From assembly GCA_963678675.1 (NCBI GenBank), contig OY783197.1:28579470-28643469 (forward strand): a DNA stretch of 64,000 nt. The letters run 5' to 3'. The position numbers were made by a program, and so were the translations under genes. This document shows positions 36,433-50,333 of this stretch, piece by piece. How positions within the stretch are numbered: the first letter of the stretch is position 1; each line of letters starts with the position of its first letter. The stretch comes from Xiphydria camelus (Eukaryota; Arthropoda; Insecta; Hymenoptera; Xiphydriidae). Below the pieces are notes generated by a model, which did not search any database, was not told the DNA's origin, and worked only from the letters and a program-made list of their open reading frames with translations.

Positions 36433-39026
36433 TTTAAATGAATCAGTAAATTCCCTTTCTGCCGATTTCTGCGTTACCGGTCAGCTGCCCCCGCGAGTAG
36501 GTAGACCGTCATGCATCGGTGCATATCTTGCACACGTCGTACATCTCGAGTAACGGGGTTGCGAGTCAAGTATACCGATTTTGGCAATCGATCTCGAACC
36601 GATTTACCGCGGTTTCGGCATCCGACCGGTTCCGTCGTTCCTCTAGCAGATGGTGCCACGAGCCCGCGTTCGTACTGGCGATGCTTTGTGCTACTTTCGT
36701 ATCGAGATAACGGTACTCGATTCTCGCTTCGGAACGAGTACACGCGCATTTCAGTTCCACCGCGCGCGAAACAGGCGCGGCGACGTTTTTCGACTTTCCT
36801 CGTTTGTTTCCTCGTGGATCGAACCACGAGGGGAACTAGAAATTCGTCCTCCCTCCTTTCCATTCGACGGACGTTACGCACCGACGATATCGCGCCTCTT
36901 TTTCGATCTCGCGACACGTGACGTTCCAATTTCTCGCTCATCTCTTCGGTACGCGGCCAGCGTGTAACCTCGTGGTATCGAGTGAACAATCATCGCAAGA
37001 ATGAACTAACCAAAAAGCCCCGCGGTTGCGGATCGTGAACGGTACTCGAAGACATCGATACGACGGGAGGAGGTCGACGGACGTCGCCTGGAAGACTCGA
37101 GCGTTATGCGACGCGCGCGGAGCCAAGATAAACCGAAGAAACGCGAACGAGGTTGCGCTTTGCATTTTCACTTTACGTTCGTTACGAAACGTTTTCGGTA
37201 GACTAGACTTTCGATGAGTATGCCGAGACGCGTGTAGGATTTCTGCGGTCTGCCGCGTCGGCTTCGCTCTTCGGGGTTGGCGCGCAACCGCGGCGATTCT
37301 CGGTTAAAATCGAGCGGAAGACTTCGCGCGCGTGGAGTGCAGCCGACGCGAGCAAAATACGTCTTGATAAATTTCATCGAAGGTCGTGAAAGTGACATTT
37401 CAAGTTGTCAACATAAGTCGACCTACAACTTCGACACTGCGCGATATTTCGTAAATAATTTCGCGGAATTTTACTTCGTATCTCTCTCGTCGCGATTAAA
37501 GTTGGAAAAAAAGTATATTATCAATTCCACGCGCGCGATACAACCGTCTTGGCGAGTCGAAGTAACGCAGTCTTTTTTACCAGAAGATTGGCGCGGCACT
37601 TGGACGTGATATAAGCACAGGCATGTTCGCGCCGAGAATTTTGAACAGCATCTAATATAAAGGGCAATGCTCGGAAGAAATTCAAATTATCCCTACTTTC
37701 TCTCTCCTTCTCTTTCTCTTTCTCTCTAATAAATTGCTTCTTCTTCTTCTTCTCTCTCTCTCTTTCTCTGCATTTTTCTTTCTGTATTATTTTACATTAT
37801 TATATGTATCGTTGTATGCATAATATATTTCTCTATATTTTTCTCTGTATTTGTTGTTGAGGAGGCCTAGTCCCATAGCCAATAAATGCTTCTCCTTCTT
37901 CCTCGTCTTCTCCTCTGGCTTTCTCTTAGTCTCATTAGTCGAAGCGCGTATGGAAATGGTCGCATGAATACTATACGTATATCCACTTGCACGCTATCAT
38001 CGAACCGGTGCGGTGCGTCATTCGCGGGGCCCCGCGAGCCTGTTTAAATTTCCGAGCAAATAAAGATCCGCCGCGTCGCGTTCGGCAAGTGCCCCACCAT
38101 CTCATCTCTGTTACGTACTCGAGTCGTATGACCGGCCGGTTTAGTCGCGGCCCGATTGTTTAAAATGCCGCGTGGCGCGGAAGCGGTACGACGACCGAAA
38201 TCTCGCGCGTCGTCCACCGGTCCGAAGTGCGATACGAGGTGCAACGAGTACGGGTGATCGCGGCAAAGAATACGCATTCCCGAAGCACGCGCCGGTACGG
38301 AGATTTTCAAAGCGGAATTTTCGTCAGTCTCACCTTTCCCGGCCGTTCGAATTTCCGAAGAAAGCGACGCTCTCGGAAAATTGCGCGCGCGCGCGCGCAT
38401 CGAGCGGGATTTCGAAATTCAGCTGTCACACCGACGAAGGCGAAGGAATATGGAGCTCGCACTGTCCGTTCTAACGATATTGTACGTCGATGTGCGGCAC
38501 AACTGTCTGGTGAGTTTCTCCGACATTCCTCGTCGTTCACCGATAACGGCTCTCGCGCGCGATAGGTACTCGTTATCGGCTCCGTTCTCCAGAGATCGAT
38601 ATCGGCGATCGCGTCGACCGCCTCAGTTCGGGCCAAGTGGGTCAATTCCGTCAATCGAGCCAATTTAATACAGCGCGACGCGATGATCTACGGTCGAATG
38701 ATTATCGGAGTCGAACGCGTTGCGTAACGCGGATGCTGCGAGTGCCAATGGACATTGACAACTCTGAAGGGAAAGTTATGTTTTGAGCGGAAGAATCGAC
38801 CGCGATGAATTCATGCGCGATCGCGTTATCAGTGATGTAGACTGCAACTCCAAGGATTGCAGTTAACGTCGTTCGTTTATCCCAATTAAATGTGATATCG
38901 CGATCGTCAACAGCGGGTAGATCGTCAAGAACCGCACGATTGACGGTGGTACCACCTGAACGCGCGTTTTCAACGATTCACCGTTTTGATGTGCATCGAT
39001 TTGATCATCGCGATTTAACGACTGGC

Positions 39027-39354
39027 TTAACCCTTTCACTCACGAATTTTTATTTGTACAGCCATGCAATTGATAATGTATATTCCAGCTCTTCGATGCT
39101 TTAAATTTCCATTTTTTTTAATAAAAAAAAATTTTTTTTGCATAAATTTAATTTCTTTAGTTTATTTATAAATTTAATTTTTAATTTGTATGGCGATATA
39201 TGCCTTATACGTTCGTTACAATGTCCACGAATGTACTTCTTGTGAACAAACGGTCAAAAAATTCTAATTTATGACCTTATATAAGTATACATTAATCCAC
39301 GTGTCCACATTTGTGGTCACCATGAGCTTTCGCTTTTCGCATGGAAAGGGTTAA
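39027..39354. mobile_element. TTAA-flanked MITE (piggyBac-like), about 320 bp
   Basis: TTAA at 39027-39030 is followed by CCCTTTC. The right end is GAAAGGG then TTAA at 39351-39354. The interior is AT-rich without coding capacity. TIRs are short (7 bp). Confidence 0.65.
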
Positions 39355-39805
39355 ACAGCGGCTGGACCACGTGACGAAAGAGGGTCCATCGTTTGGGCGT
39401 CAAGGCGACGCGGATGGAGACAAATTTAGAAAAGGAGGTGTGGTCCCGCGAGTTTCTCGATGTTTACCTCAGTCTCGATCGATCGGCATTCCCCGCGATT
39501 CATCGCTTTCCAATTCATCGTTATCCGATCGCCTTTTTCGCCTGACTCTACGGCGTTCATAAGGGAACGCGTGCCTCGCGCGTGTCTCGACGATTTTTTT
39601 CGCTTGCCGAGTTGTTTTCGACGAACTACAGTCATTAGGATCGTTAAGCCGTCATCCGTCTGCACGCCACGGGCTATCCACTTCTGGTATTCGTTTGGAG
39701 GAATTCAGGAGGATCGTTGGAAACGCTTCGAGTGGAGCGACGCGGGGCGCGTCTGAAAGAGGCCAGACAAGGCAATCAAAAAAAGTCACCTTGAAGTCAT
39801 CCGTA

Positions 39806-40215
39806 CACAGAGAAAAAGAATTGGTTGAATCTACTAATAATTACTTGCGATCCCGTAAGTATAATAATGATTAGAGTAGATTAATCTAATTCTTTTTCTC
39901 TGTCGCAAGTAATTACTTATTTATATCAATGAAATCTTTTAATACGTCAATTATCAGATATCTCTTTACAATCATGTGGAATAATAGGTGACTGCAAGAA
40001 AGAAGTATCTGATTAATATTAAGAAGAGAACAAATTGATGTGAATAAACAATGCGACCCCGTAAGGAATTATTTATTTACATCAATTTGATCTCTTTTTA
40101 ATATTAATCAGATATTATACTTCCTCCTTGCAGAGTCACATACTATTCCACACGATTTTAAAGAAGAGATATCTGATTGATGTATTACAAGATTTCATCG
40201 ATATGAATAAATAAT
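39806..40215. mobile_element. MITE family H, rearranged compound copy
   Basis: A 98-bp palindromic unit (39806-39903, CACAGAGAAAAAGAATTGG to ctaattctttttctctgt) is followed by 310 bp of family H interior. That interior is itself an inverted duplication (tcagatatctctttacaatc versus its inverse near 40150). Confidence 0.6.
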
Positions 40216-42119
40216 GACCAAAAGATGCCTGTTGGATAACTCGAAATCGAAGATATTAAAAAACGAGACACTAGATTGCATACGAATGACTGAAAGACAA
40301 ATGTCTGGCTTGCATCGTCTAGGAGGATTCGTTCATTTTCTCGTTACACGTCGACGAGGAAAATTTGAAGCGACCTCGTCACCCGACGAACGCGTGATCG
40401 CGGTACCAAGAGCATCCCGACGTCGAACGCACGTCGTCCGTTGAGTGCCGCCGAGAAACTTTATTTTCCGCGCTCGTTAAATATTAATGTTCCGGCTAAT
40501 ATATTGCAAACAGACGACGAGCCGCTGACAGTGCCAATATTTATGCGCCGCGGTGTAATTCGTCGAGTTGACGCGAACAATTTCGAGCGACAATGTAACC
40601 GACATCGTCGACGTTACACGCGAGGCGAAGCGTCGCGTTGCTTTGGCGAAATATGCAAATCAGTAACTCGCGCGCTTTCGGTGTCGGTGGATACCTATAC
40701 GGTGTCCACTTCTGCGACGCGCCTCGGAGTCCCGAGAACGGATCGTCCGGTACTCGCGGCGGCCCTCGACGGACTCTTCTTCGGAGTTCTCAGGCTAATA
40801 AGCGCATTCGAGTGTGTCAAGGGTCAATTAGAACGGTTATGCACCGTTAATATAAACCAATTGATTCCCCATCCATTCCGAGAGCTTCTCTCGTCGCGGA
40901 TCACATGCTTCGGAATAAGAGACGTCAGTCGGCAGGCGTCGATCGATTCGCGTGAATCGGGGAGAGAGAATGTACCTTAAGCTCCGAGTGTTCGTTTCAA
41001 CGAAAAATGTCGACTTAAAAAGATCACGGCCAATGTTGAGTTTATCGATTACTAGATTTGTGGGGAAATTCTTGCGAACTGGGCGATTATTGGAAATAAA
41101 GTAATCAATAACTCGACAGTGGCCACAGTCTTTTAAAGCCGAAATACTTTCGTTGAAATGAATGTTCAGAACTTCAGGCACATGAGAGAGAGAAAGGGGT
41201 TTTCGGTCCATTTTTTTCCCCGCTGTACACTTTGCGCGATGAGCTTCGACGAGGGGGTGGGCGTTCCTCGCGGGTTTTAGCGGTGTCGATAAATTTTCCG
41301 AGATCGTCGATCTTCGCCGAGTACGCGATAAGCGCGTCGATTGGCTCATCGTCGTGTTCGTTATTTCGAAAGAGAGATTTTCGCGGTTGTGAAATTCGAG
41401 AGATTTCCTCTTCGGATTGGAAATCCATATTGCAGACTTCACAGTGTGTCTTCTATTCCTCTGTATTCCCCTATTTTTTCAAGTTTCACCTTTTTCACCT
41501 TAAAACTCGCGATTCTCCATGCTTTTTCACCTATAATTCGATATTTTTCCTCTAAAATCACTTATTATTCAGCTTCTCAGCTGAGTTTGTCTTTTAATCG
41601 TTTCGGATTACGTGAAACGGGTGAACGTGGTCGCTTTTTTTTTTTGCTAAAATGGTACTAGAAATCCTACTTTATCTATCTGCATCAATAATTTATTTTA
41701 AAATATAATAAAAACAATTTTTTTAAATATAAAATAACCTGGTTGAATTAATGTTTCCTATCAGAAACTAGATTTGAGAAATGATCCCGCTTCCTTAAAT
41801 TAAATTGCGATGCTCGTATTGAAGTTGCATATATATATATAGCAAAGCATATAAATTTTTCAATTACAAGAACATCCTTCATTCACTTGATAAGTTTCGT
41901 CGTAGGTACATCTTAAAAATTGCTATTTTTCTAAACCACTGCACGTTTCTAATTTCTCAAAGACTTCCTCTTTTTCATCAAAATTGTCTCCTTTTTTTTG
42001 TCAAAACTTCCCCTATTTATCTTAAAGTTAAATAAACAGGAGCAGTGAAGCCTGATACTGCGTACTTGAGGACGCGTTGGCGACGACGATAAATCCCTCT
42101 CGTTTCCCGTTTCCAGGAG

Positions 42120-45100
42120 ATGTTGAACGCGGTCACGAAGAGGTTGCTGAAGGGGGCAATGTTCCTGCTCGGTTGCTTGATCATCCCCGTCACGAGGCTT
42201 CGAGCGTTCGGGAGCCGCCGTCGATGTCCCCCCATCGACAACAAACTCCTCCTCATGTCAGCCACTGAAATATCCGAGAAGATACGTAAACAGCAGGTGA
42301 GTCGATTTTTTTTCTTCTCTCCACCGAGTTACATAAGACGTCGTATATCAATTAAAAGTTATTATTTTCGGCAGGTGACCAGCGAGGAGGTCGTGAGCGC
42401 TTACATAGCGCGATGCGAGGAGGTGAATCCGATACTGAACGCCGTGGTGGAGGCGCGCTACGACGCCGCTCTTCGAGAAGCCCGCGAGGTTGACCAACTC
42501 GTGCGATCCGGTACGAAGACCGAAGAGCAATTACGCCGTGACGCGCCGCTATTGGGTATTCCTATAACGGTTAAGGAGAGTATAGCCGTGCGAGGTGAGA
42601 AGAACACTTGTCCTCGAAATGTACTCTTAACCCCTTCAGACCTGATTGTTTTTTTTTCGCGGAGTAAACAAAATTGTTAATGATGTTTTAGCCTTTGGGG
42701 TATTATTATATTTTAACATATCTTTGCAATCTTTATTTTTCAAATTATGTCATATTTATGTGCAAACATTACAAAGTTGCATTTTTGCGTAATATTTTTT
42801 AATAAAATAGCTAAAATCCAATGTACATTCTCGTGTACACCAGGTCTGAAGGGGTTAATTCGAGGGGCTTCCGTTGTAAGAAATTACTTACGACGGAATT
42901 TATAAACGACAATCGCGAAACTTCCTTCTAATTTCACTCTCCTCTGCGTTTCGTAAAACGAAATCCGCGCGGTAAAATTCACGGCCGAAAGTAAATCCAA
43001 AATCCTCGAATCGTCCGAATGGCCAAAAATCAAGATCGTGTAACGTCGACCGATTCAAAACCGGTTTTGCATCGAATCGCGTACACACCAGATCGGGTTC
43101 AAGGACTAGCCACATACTATACCTGCATATCTTTTACAGCAGTTGCAAGTGTGTAGAAAATGTGTGCGCTCGCGTAACGCGTGTTCACGTGCAGTGTGCA
43201 ACTCTCACGCGACGTACTCGTCGCGTCCATCGCGTCGTTACGCAAGAGACGCGTGTCTTCAACGTCTCTCCGCGGAGACGAGAAGACGGAGAACAGATTT
43301 CGCCGCACTCGTCGCAACGACGTCGTTTCCCGGGGGGGGATGGAGCTTCCCCCGATGTACGATCGCCACTGAAATCGCTGCCGCTGCGTTTCAGGGATGA
43401 GCCACAGCGCCGGGACGAAGAGGGAGATGCCGGTGGTCGCATCCGAAGATGCGGACGTGGTCGAGAGGGTGAGACGGGCCGGCGGCATTCCTCTGCTCGT
43501 CAGTAACACGCCGGAGATGTGCATGTGTTGGGAGACGTACAACAACGTCACGGGCACCACGTGGAACCCTTACGACAGCAAGAGGACCGCCGGGGGTTCG
43601 TCCGGTGGAGAAGTAGGTCGCGATTACGATGTAAATTCGAATGTGAGATCCGTCGAGGGATATCGAGCGTTCGAATACCGCAAATATTTTAATTTCCATT
43701 GGTAAAATTCATTTCTGATCTCGATGTATATCGCGCACTTTCAGGCCGCTCTTCTGGGTTCGGCCGCTTCCCTCCTCAGCCTCTCCTCGGACATAGGAGG
43801 CTCCGCGCGACTTCCGGCGATGTTCTGCGGCGTGTTCGGACACAAGCCTACGCCAGGTCGGTTTCTCGGGCGTTGAATCGATGGTTTTTCAAGGTCACGC
43901 TATTGGGAAGCATTTATCGATCATTAACCCCACCGTTTAATCTCATCACTTTGCTTCTGACTTCGTCACTCTTCAGGCTCGATCTCGAGCGTCGGCCACA
44001 TGCCGGACTGCGACGACAAGGACTGGTCCATGTTCTTCAGCATCGGTCCGATGGTCCGATATGCCGAGGACTTGAGTCTCCTCCTGAAGGCGATGTGTCA
44101 TCCGGATGGACCTACGCTGCAGCTCGAAAGAAAGGTGAATCTCGGGACTACTTTTCTTATATCTTTCTCTCCCCCTCTTTTTCGGCACTACAGATTTGAC
44201 AAAATTCGAGATTTTCCCCGCTCTCGCAGACGTCCATCAGGGAAATGAAATTCTTCTACATGGAAGACGACTGCGGATCGGGAGCGACGAACGCCGTCGA
44301 CCGAGAAATCAAGACGGTGATACGTCGATTGGTTAAGCATCTGGAGACGGTTCACGGGATCAAAGTTCAAAAGGTATTTACTAAATATTTGACGCGCTGT
44401 GAGATAACTCGTCGAATGACTCGGTTGTTTATCCAGGCAAACCTGAAGAACATGAAGTACGCCTTCGAAGTGGCCGCGACTATTCTTCTCGGTATCGACG
44501 GCGCCGATTCGATCTTCACGAAGGAATCGAATCCACGAGTAAGTTGTTTTTTAGCGCTGTATTTTTCTTTTGTGCACATAAAAAGTCTTCTGAAAAGTTC
44601 AAATAAACTCAGACAAATATCGGAGAAAATTCTGATAGTCTGATAAATTTCTGATAAATCCTTAAATTCGGTTACTTTTTTGATAATTTTTAATTTACGT
44701 AAAGATATGGTACATATAGACCCTTTCAGAGAATTTTCGAAATTGTGCAGAATTTTATACATTCGTCCCCAGATATTTCTCAGTTATTTCACTTTTTCAG
44801 AAAAGTTCCTGTGTATTGAAGAAAAATGGATATTTTCTATATATTAAAAAAATTTTGTTTTCACAAACTCTGATACTTCTTTGCAATTGTCTGAAATGTT
44901 CCAATTACTGCATAAAGCCAGGAAAAAGATAAAATATCTCAGAGTTTATCACAGCTTTTCAGAAAGTTGGAGAAATTTTTCTAACATCAGAGGGAGCATC
45001 AGACACTTCGATGGCCTTTCGTAATCCCTTCCGTTTCTACTTGACGCTTCTCTATGTGCGAACCTTCTTCGCCTTTCAAACGTTTCGAAAAAAATTCGCG

Positions 45101-46013
45101 CACCCACCCCTCTTTGATTTCAGGAATGGAAAAGCGTCTTCGTAGAGGTGATACGATACATGTGTCTCGTATCTCCGCACACCTTTCCCAACATAGCGTA
45201 CGGGGTGCTGAAGAAGATAGCCGACAAAACGCCTCGGGCCCACAAGGACAAGATGGTGGAGAAGAACGTCTCGCTCAGGAAAGAATTCGAGGTGAGACGT
45301 TCTCCTTCGCATTCGTTTTCCGGAAATACAAATTTCATCGGCACGCTCGATCGCTCCCCTTCTTTATCCGTTATTCGCTTCGCAGGATCTTCTGGGCGAC
45401 AACGGCGTCCTGATTTACCCCACGTTCGTCTCGGCGGCGCACTATCCCTACGAGATCTACCACAAGGTCTGCAACGTATCGTACATGATGATCTTCAACT
45501 CTCTGGGCCTCCCCGTCACGCAGTGCCCCATGGGACTCAACAGCAGCGGTCTACCCATCGGACTTCAGGTGCATTGAGAAGAAAATTTGCTCGATGGAAA
45601 TAAACGTGTTTTTGAAAAGTCCTATGAGAGCACATTTATTCGATCAGAATGAGCATTGATTGAAGGAAATAAAAGTACTATCGATATATAATTGAATATT
45701 ATTTGGATCAAATCGGTATTCGTTCGAATCAAGTAAATGCGCTCTCTCCTCTGGACTATGCAAAAACACTTATTTCGGTCAAGCAAATTTTTCTTCTCAA
45801 TGAGAGATAAATCATTTCCACGAGATACGGATCTCCTTCATAGTCCTCATCGAACCGACGAAAATGACGGTAGCATAACGAAATTCCCTCGAATTCGTCT
45901 TCCAGCTCGTCGCGAATCCAGGTCTGGATCACCTCACCATCTCGTTGGCCCAGGAGGTGGAACGAGCCTTCGGCGGCTGGCAAGAGCCGCCGAGCTGCGA
46001 GAAGGCGATGTAA
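42120..46013 (+). CDS. FAAH2: Fatty-acid amide hydrolase 2-like amidase, copy 1 (10 coding exons, 529 aa)
   Basis: Amidase-signature serine hydrolase. The family cleaves fatty-acid amides such as anandamide to free fatty acid and amine, usually at internal membranes or lipid droplets. Exons: 42120-42296, 42375-42594, 43395-43612, 43745-43856, 43977-44134, 44230-44373, 44437-44538, 45124-45291, 45386-45568 and 45906-46013 (stop TAA). All junctions are GT-AG and in phase, giving 1590 nt, close to the usual FAAH2 length of about 530 aa. Residues about 10-30 form a hydrophobic N-terminal membrane anchor. The triad is visible: Lys126 in ITVKES, Ser201 in GGSSGGE and nucleophile Ser225 in DIGGSARLPA, with the 24-residue Ser-Ser spacing of FAAH enzymes. 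The ATG at 42120 follows a pyrimidine-rich acceptor (ttccag, 42111-42116), so a 5' UTR exon probably lies upstream. A TTAA-flanked MITE sits in intron 2. The next gene downstream on the same strand is its tandem paralogue. Substrate preference cannot be read from sequence. Confidence 0.93.
42627..42858. mobile_element. TTAA-flanked MITE in intron 2 of amidase copy 1
   Basis: TTAA, then CCCCTTCAGACCTG; the right end is the perfect 14-bp inverse CAGGTCTGAAGGGG, then TTAA. There are 224 bp between the target-site copies. It does not disturb the adjacent splice sites. Confidence 0.85.
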
Positions 46014-46981
46014 CGGAGACGAATGCGCGATTTTCCTCTGTGTCGGATAACACAGAGCGACATATCGTTGTTCGCCGAGTTACCTCGCCACGATACTGGC
46101 AAGAATATAACCGCGTCTCCGTTGTTATTCTCTAAAGGCTCGTAGAAAGGGCGAACTGGGAGCGAGGGCGACGCTCCCGTTCGCCCGAAGCCGAGAAAAC
46201 GGTCCGTTCGCTCTCGACGAAGAAAGGATTTCGAGGCTCCGAGTGACGCAAGAGACACTTTCGGGGCGCCCTGGTAGATCGGTAGATCGACTCGGTAGTT
46301 CGTAGCGCGCACCGTCGCGGATCAACTTGATCGGTCCAATCCTTGTATTATATTTACGGCACACATTTTTCTTTTATATCGAAAGCGGTATTAAAATGAA
46401 GAGATCTGTATTTAGAAAAAACTCGTTAATTTCTTTTCCTCCCAGAACATTTCGTAACCTGGAGCTCTGCGGGAGTCTTTTTTTTTAGCCGGTTCCACGG
46501 TGAGTTTCCAACGTCACGTGGGTCGAATATCGGTTACCGATCTTTCTTTCGCGAAGCAACCTCGCCTTGGACGTAGAGAAACGTTTCGTTCGACGGTCGA
46601 AAGTGAAGGTCGTCAAGGTTGCCGCGTCCACGACAGGAGGATCAATATGCACCGGTGCACGCTGCTCGACCGCAACTTTTGATTATGGCTTATGTTAGAT
46701 GCGCAGTGGTAAACGTGCCGCCGAATCTTAATAGCCACTTCACTTTCAACAGGTCGATCGCTAACGATCGTCGAAGTCGCCGCTATTAAGCATCCGCTAC
46801 ACTCGTAGATCGGCGGTTGAACGTCGAAGAGAAGCGTGTGCTCAAAATTGTCTGATAATCTTATTCGATAAATCGCGCTAATTTTATCGCAGTCGAGCGC
46901 GATGATCGCGAGGTAGGTCAGGATATTAAAAGAAATGGCTCAATGTGTATGTGTCCGTTATCTTTACGGTACCAAATTTAG

Positions 46982-47400
46982 CAATAATTCTTCAGTGCAA
47001 TATGACGGGGACGCTTCTCGTGGCATTTTAGGGTGCCCCGCGTCGACCCACGAGATAGTATCGAGATTATTACGGTAGGTCGGAGAGGAAAAAAATTTCA
47101 ATATTTCGATCGACTGAACGTGCAGTTTTCCTTCGTTGGAATTTGACGGGGATGTTTCGCGTGGAATTTTAGGGTGCCCCGCGTCGACCCACGGTGTAAT
47201 ATCGAGATTATTTCGGTAGCTAAGAAAAAAAAAAGATTTCAATATTTCGAACGTCTGAACGTGCAGTAATTCTTCGGTGGAATGTCACGGTGACGTTTCA
47301 CGTGGCATTTTAGGGTGCCCCGCGCCGATCCACGATATAAAATCGACATTATTTCGGAAGCTCAAAAAACCCGAAATTGAAATATTTCAAACGACTGAAG
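46982..47400. repeat. Tandem repeat, three copies of a 141-bp unit
   Basis: The landmark gggtgccccgcg begins at 47031, 47172 and 47313, exactly 141 bp apart. Each copy also carries ggcattttag or ggaattttag before it and atttcaatatttcg or a variant after it. The copies differ by scattered substitutions. Confidence 0.88.
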
Positions 47401-50333
47401 TTACACCCAGAACTATGCATAATAGGTAATATTAGAAGAAGCACACACATTGAGCGTTTATATAATGTCCCGGCAGCGACAATGTCTAGCCCATCAACAA
47501 CATTACTTTATCAGTCGTCTAATAAAAGATCGATAGGGGCGCGGCTCGCGTCTACACGGTTTTTTCGATTCTTTGATCAATGTGCGTCTAAATTATAAGT
47601 CTCATACCACGCGTTACGTCGAATTGTGTAAAAAGTACTATCCGACCGGCACGCATTCATGGCGATTAATCGATATCAGCTTCAAGCGACGAGCGATACG
47701 CGATAGTTTTTTTTTAAAAACCAGCTCGGAAAATCTCATCGTCGGACTCCTCGGTATAGTGAGAAGGAAACATTTCCTGGTTCGCAAAGAATCATTCTTT
47801 CAAATGATACGTAACTCATCGGTCTCCTCGATCCGATGATTCCTTTTCTCTGTACCAAATGATCCTCCACACTGTGCGTCGGCTCGTATAATCGTCGAGT
47901 ATCCGGGAAAGTCGCAATTGTCCGTATAAAAATAGGCACTCCTCTAGAAAGTTTATCATTTTTCTCATTCCAAAACCTGTTGGCAGCCGTTGCATCGCGA
48001 ATCCCAGATGCAGCGGCGATGCTGCCCGCGTGTATTGCTCGCGACATTTATGAGCCGTGCGTAAATTGACAGATTTGAATATTGAACAATTCCTCGACGC
48101 TTCCACCTGTTTTCCACATTTCGAGGCCAGTTTCAATTAACCGCTACCTTGGACGAGTAATCGCTGCACATATCAAAGTTCAGTAATCACTTTTTATCGC
48201 GTGATGACGCAAGGCACGAATGTATGTATATGTAATAACATCTTTTTTTAAACAGACTCATTCATAACAGTAGAAACAATAAAGGAATATCAACAAGAGA
48301 AGTGCAGTTCGTGCCTTTTCGAGAAGCCGGATCTTGCCGGAACTCCCGAAGAAAAAAATAATCTAAAAAACTGTGGTATCTCTCTTATCTCATTCTTCTC
48401 GTTAGCGGCTCACTTCCCCTGGATAAAGTCCGCCCTCCCGATGGACACAAATCCTCATCTCTCGAGGTCAGGTTCAAAATGAAACAGCGGCTCGCGCGAG
48501 AGGGAAATTCTTTTCCGGGAAAACCTTTCATTTAAAGAAAAGCTTTTATCCCTTTTCCCTACCGCAAAACGAACACCCTGCCGCGATATTACGACAGAGC
48601 GACATCGAAGTTTTCGCCTGCCGATGTCAACAATCGTCAATTGCCGGACTGCCGGACCGATTTGTGTTATGAAAATGCGCCGAGTTCCCCTCCACGAGTG
48701 GGAGAGGGGGGGAGCGTGTATTTTATTTATGCGCGCCAGCGTCGGTGCCGTTCGCGCGCTTCGGCACCAGCAGAAGAGCACGTTCGTCGTATCGTTTAAA
48801 ATGTTGAACGAGCCGCTGTGCAACTCGTTGACAATGGCAGGAAAAGTGGTCAGTTAGTCGTCGGCCACCGTGGTGATAATGTCCAGTCCGCGTTGATTTA
48901 ATCGCGATCGACATTCGAATCGGTGATATCTCTTGTCGACTCTTCCGGACCACAGGGGACCGTAGAAACACAGAAGTGCAAGTAAGATTATCAGAAAATC
49001 AACCTGATCGTCAATTAAAAAATCTTCCTCGGTGCCTTTTCTCACTTTAGCGATTCGCAGAAATGTCACTCGCATAAATTACACTCGTTGATCCCTCCGT
49101 GAATGAAGCTTTCGGTGTTTCGGAAGAAGGAAGCTTACATTTTGTTTAATTTGATTACATTAATTTACATTTGTTTACATTTAATTTGACGAAAAGCACC
49201 GATAGAATGGTAGATTTTATCATGTAACCGAATTAAAAGACGCGGGGAATTAACTAATTATGACATATAATAGCAAGCGAATCAATCACAGTCGAATCGT
49301 GATATCACTGAACGCGCGTTATCTCTCCAATATCGGGGGCGCGAGATAAACTAATCGAACCGATCGGGGCTGTAAACTCCGTAGAACTATAGCGCACCAT
49401 GCGCGTATCGTTTCAAAATGTTATTCCGTCTATCTCTCACCGCCGACTTCTTTCCCGAGTTCACCGAATTCATTAAAAAAGCCGCATTAATACGCGCATA
49501 CATTCGACACTGGGGTAGAACCGTTCGCATCGACGTATTCGTTGATTAATTATTATACGAAAGTTCCACTTCGATCACTCGGACCAATTTTAGTCCGCGA
49601 TGCCACACGCGGATCGTCTCGCCAACGACTGCACGTTTCCGGGACAGTTAGCTCCCCTCAAACTTTGATATTCCTTATCGAGATTGAAGTTCGAGCTGAA
49701 ATTTCGCCTGAGAACTCGAGTGTTACACAAATAATCGCGACGCAATTTCTTTACTATCACCGGTCACTCGAGTGGTCCACCAAACAAACTCGACTTTCCC
49801 TGACTGCGGTCGCTAACGTGCCTCGAGGTCGTCGATTTATTTGCATACCCGAAAAAGGATGCAAATAAAGCATTCCATGAAAGTGTTTCTCGCTGGATAT
49901 GCGTATACGTACATGTATATAGGAGCGATATCAATTGACCCCCGCGTTTAAAGTTCAGGTACTGATGAATAATTATTGTCTTATGAGGGATATGATACGC
50001 GCAAACTCGAAATTAACGATGCATTCGCGGTCGTGGTTTGTTCATGTGTATTTAACTTTTTCAAACCGGTGCGGAAAAGGGAAGGCGTTACGCGATCCGC
50101 GGGAATTCAGGTCGCATTCACGACTCTTGGAGTCCCTCATAGGGTATTGCTCTACCGGGAGCGGTGCTGCAGTGGCTGCAGCTGATTTACGGAGAGCAGC
50201 GGACGGCGGCGTTACGAGGCTCGCGACTTTTTCAGATTTTTTCCCTTTTAAGACAAACGTACGGTCAATTCCTTCGCGGTCTTTCCTCTCGCTCCTTACA
50301 TATGTGGATACGCTTTCTCGTTGCCATAAGTAT

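Larger units (their letters stand above)
21763..42119. other. Gene desert of about 20 kb with dense MITEs
   Basis: Alternating CpG-rich blocks and AT-rich elements. It includes CT/GA microsatellites (about 24008, 33442 and 37737) and one open frame of 252 codons at 30254-31012 with no recognised domain. No splice-connected exons of a known family were found. Confidence 0.45.

Noticed and set aside
36474..36989. 171-codon minus-strand frame in CpG-rich DNA
   Set aside because: All frames in this block are open by composition, and the product is Arg-rich with no motif.
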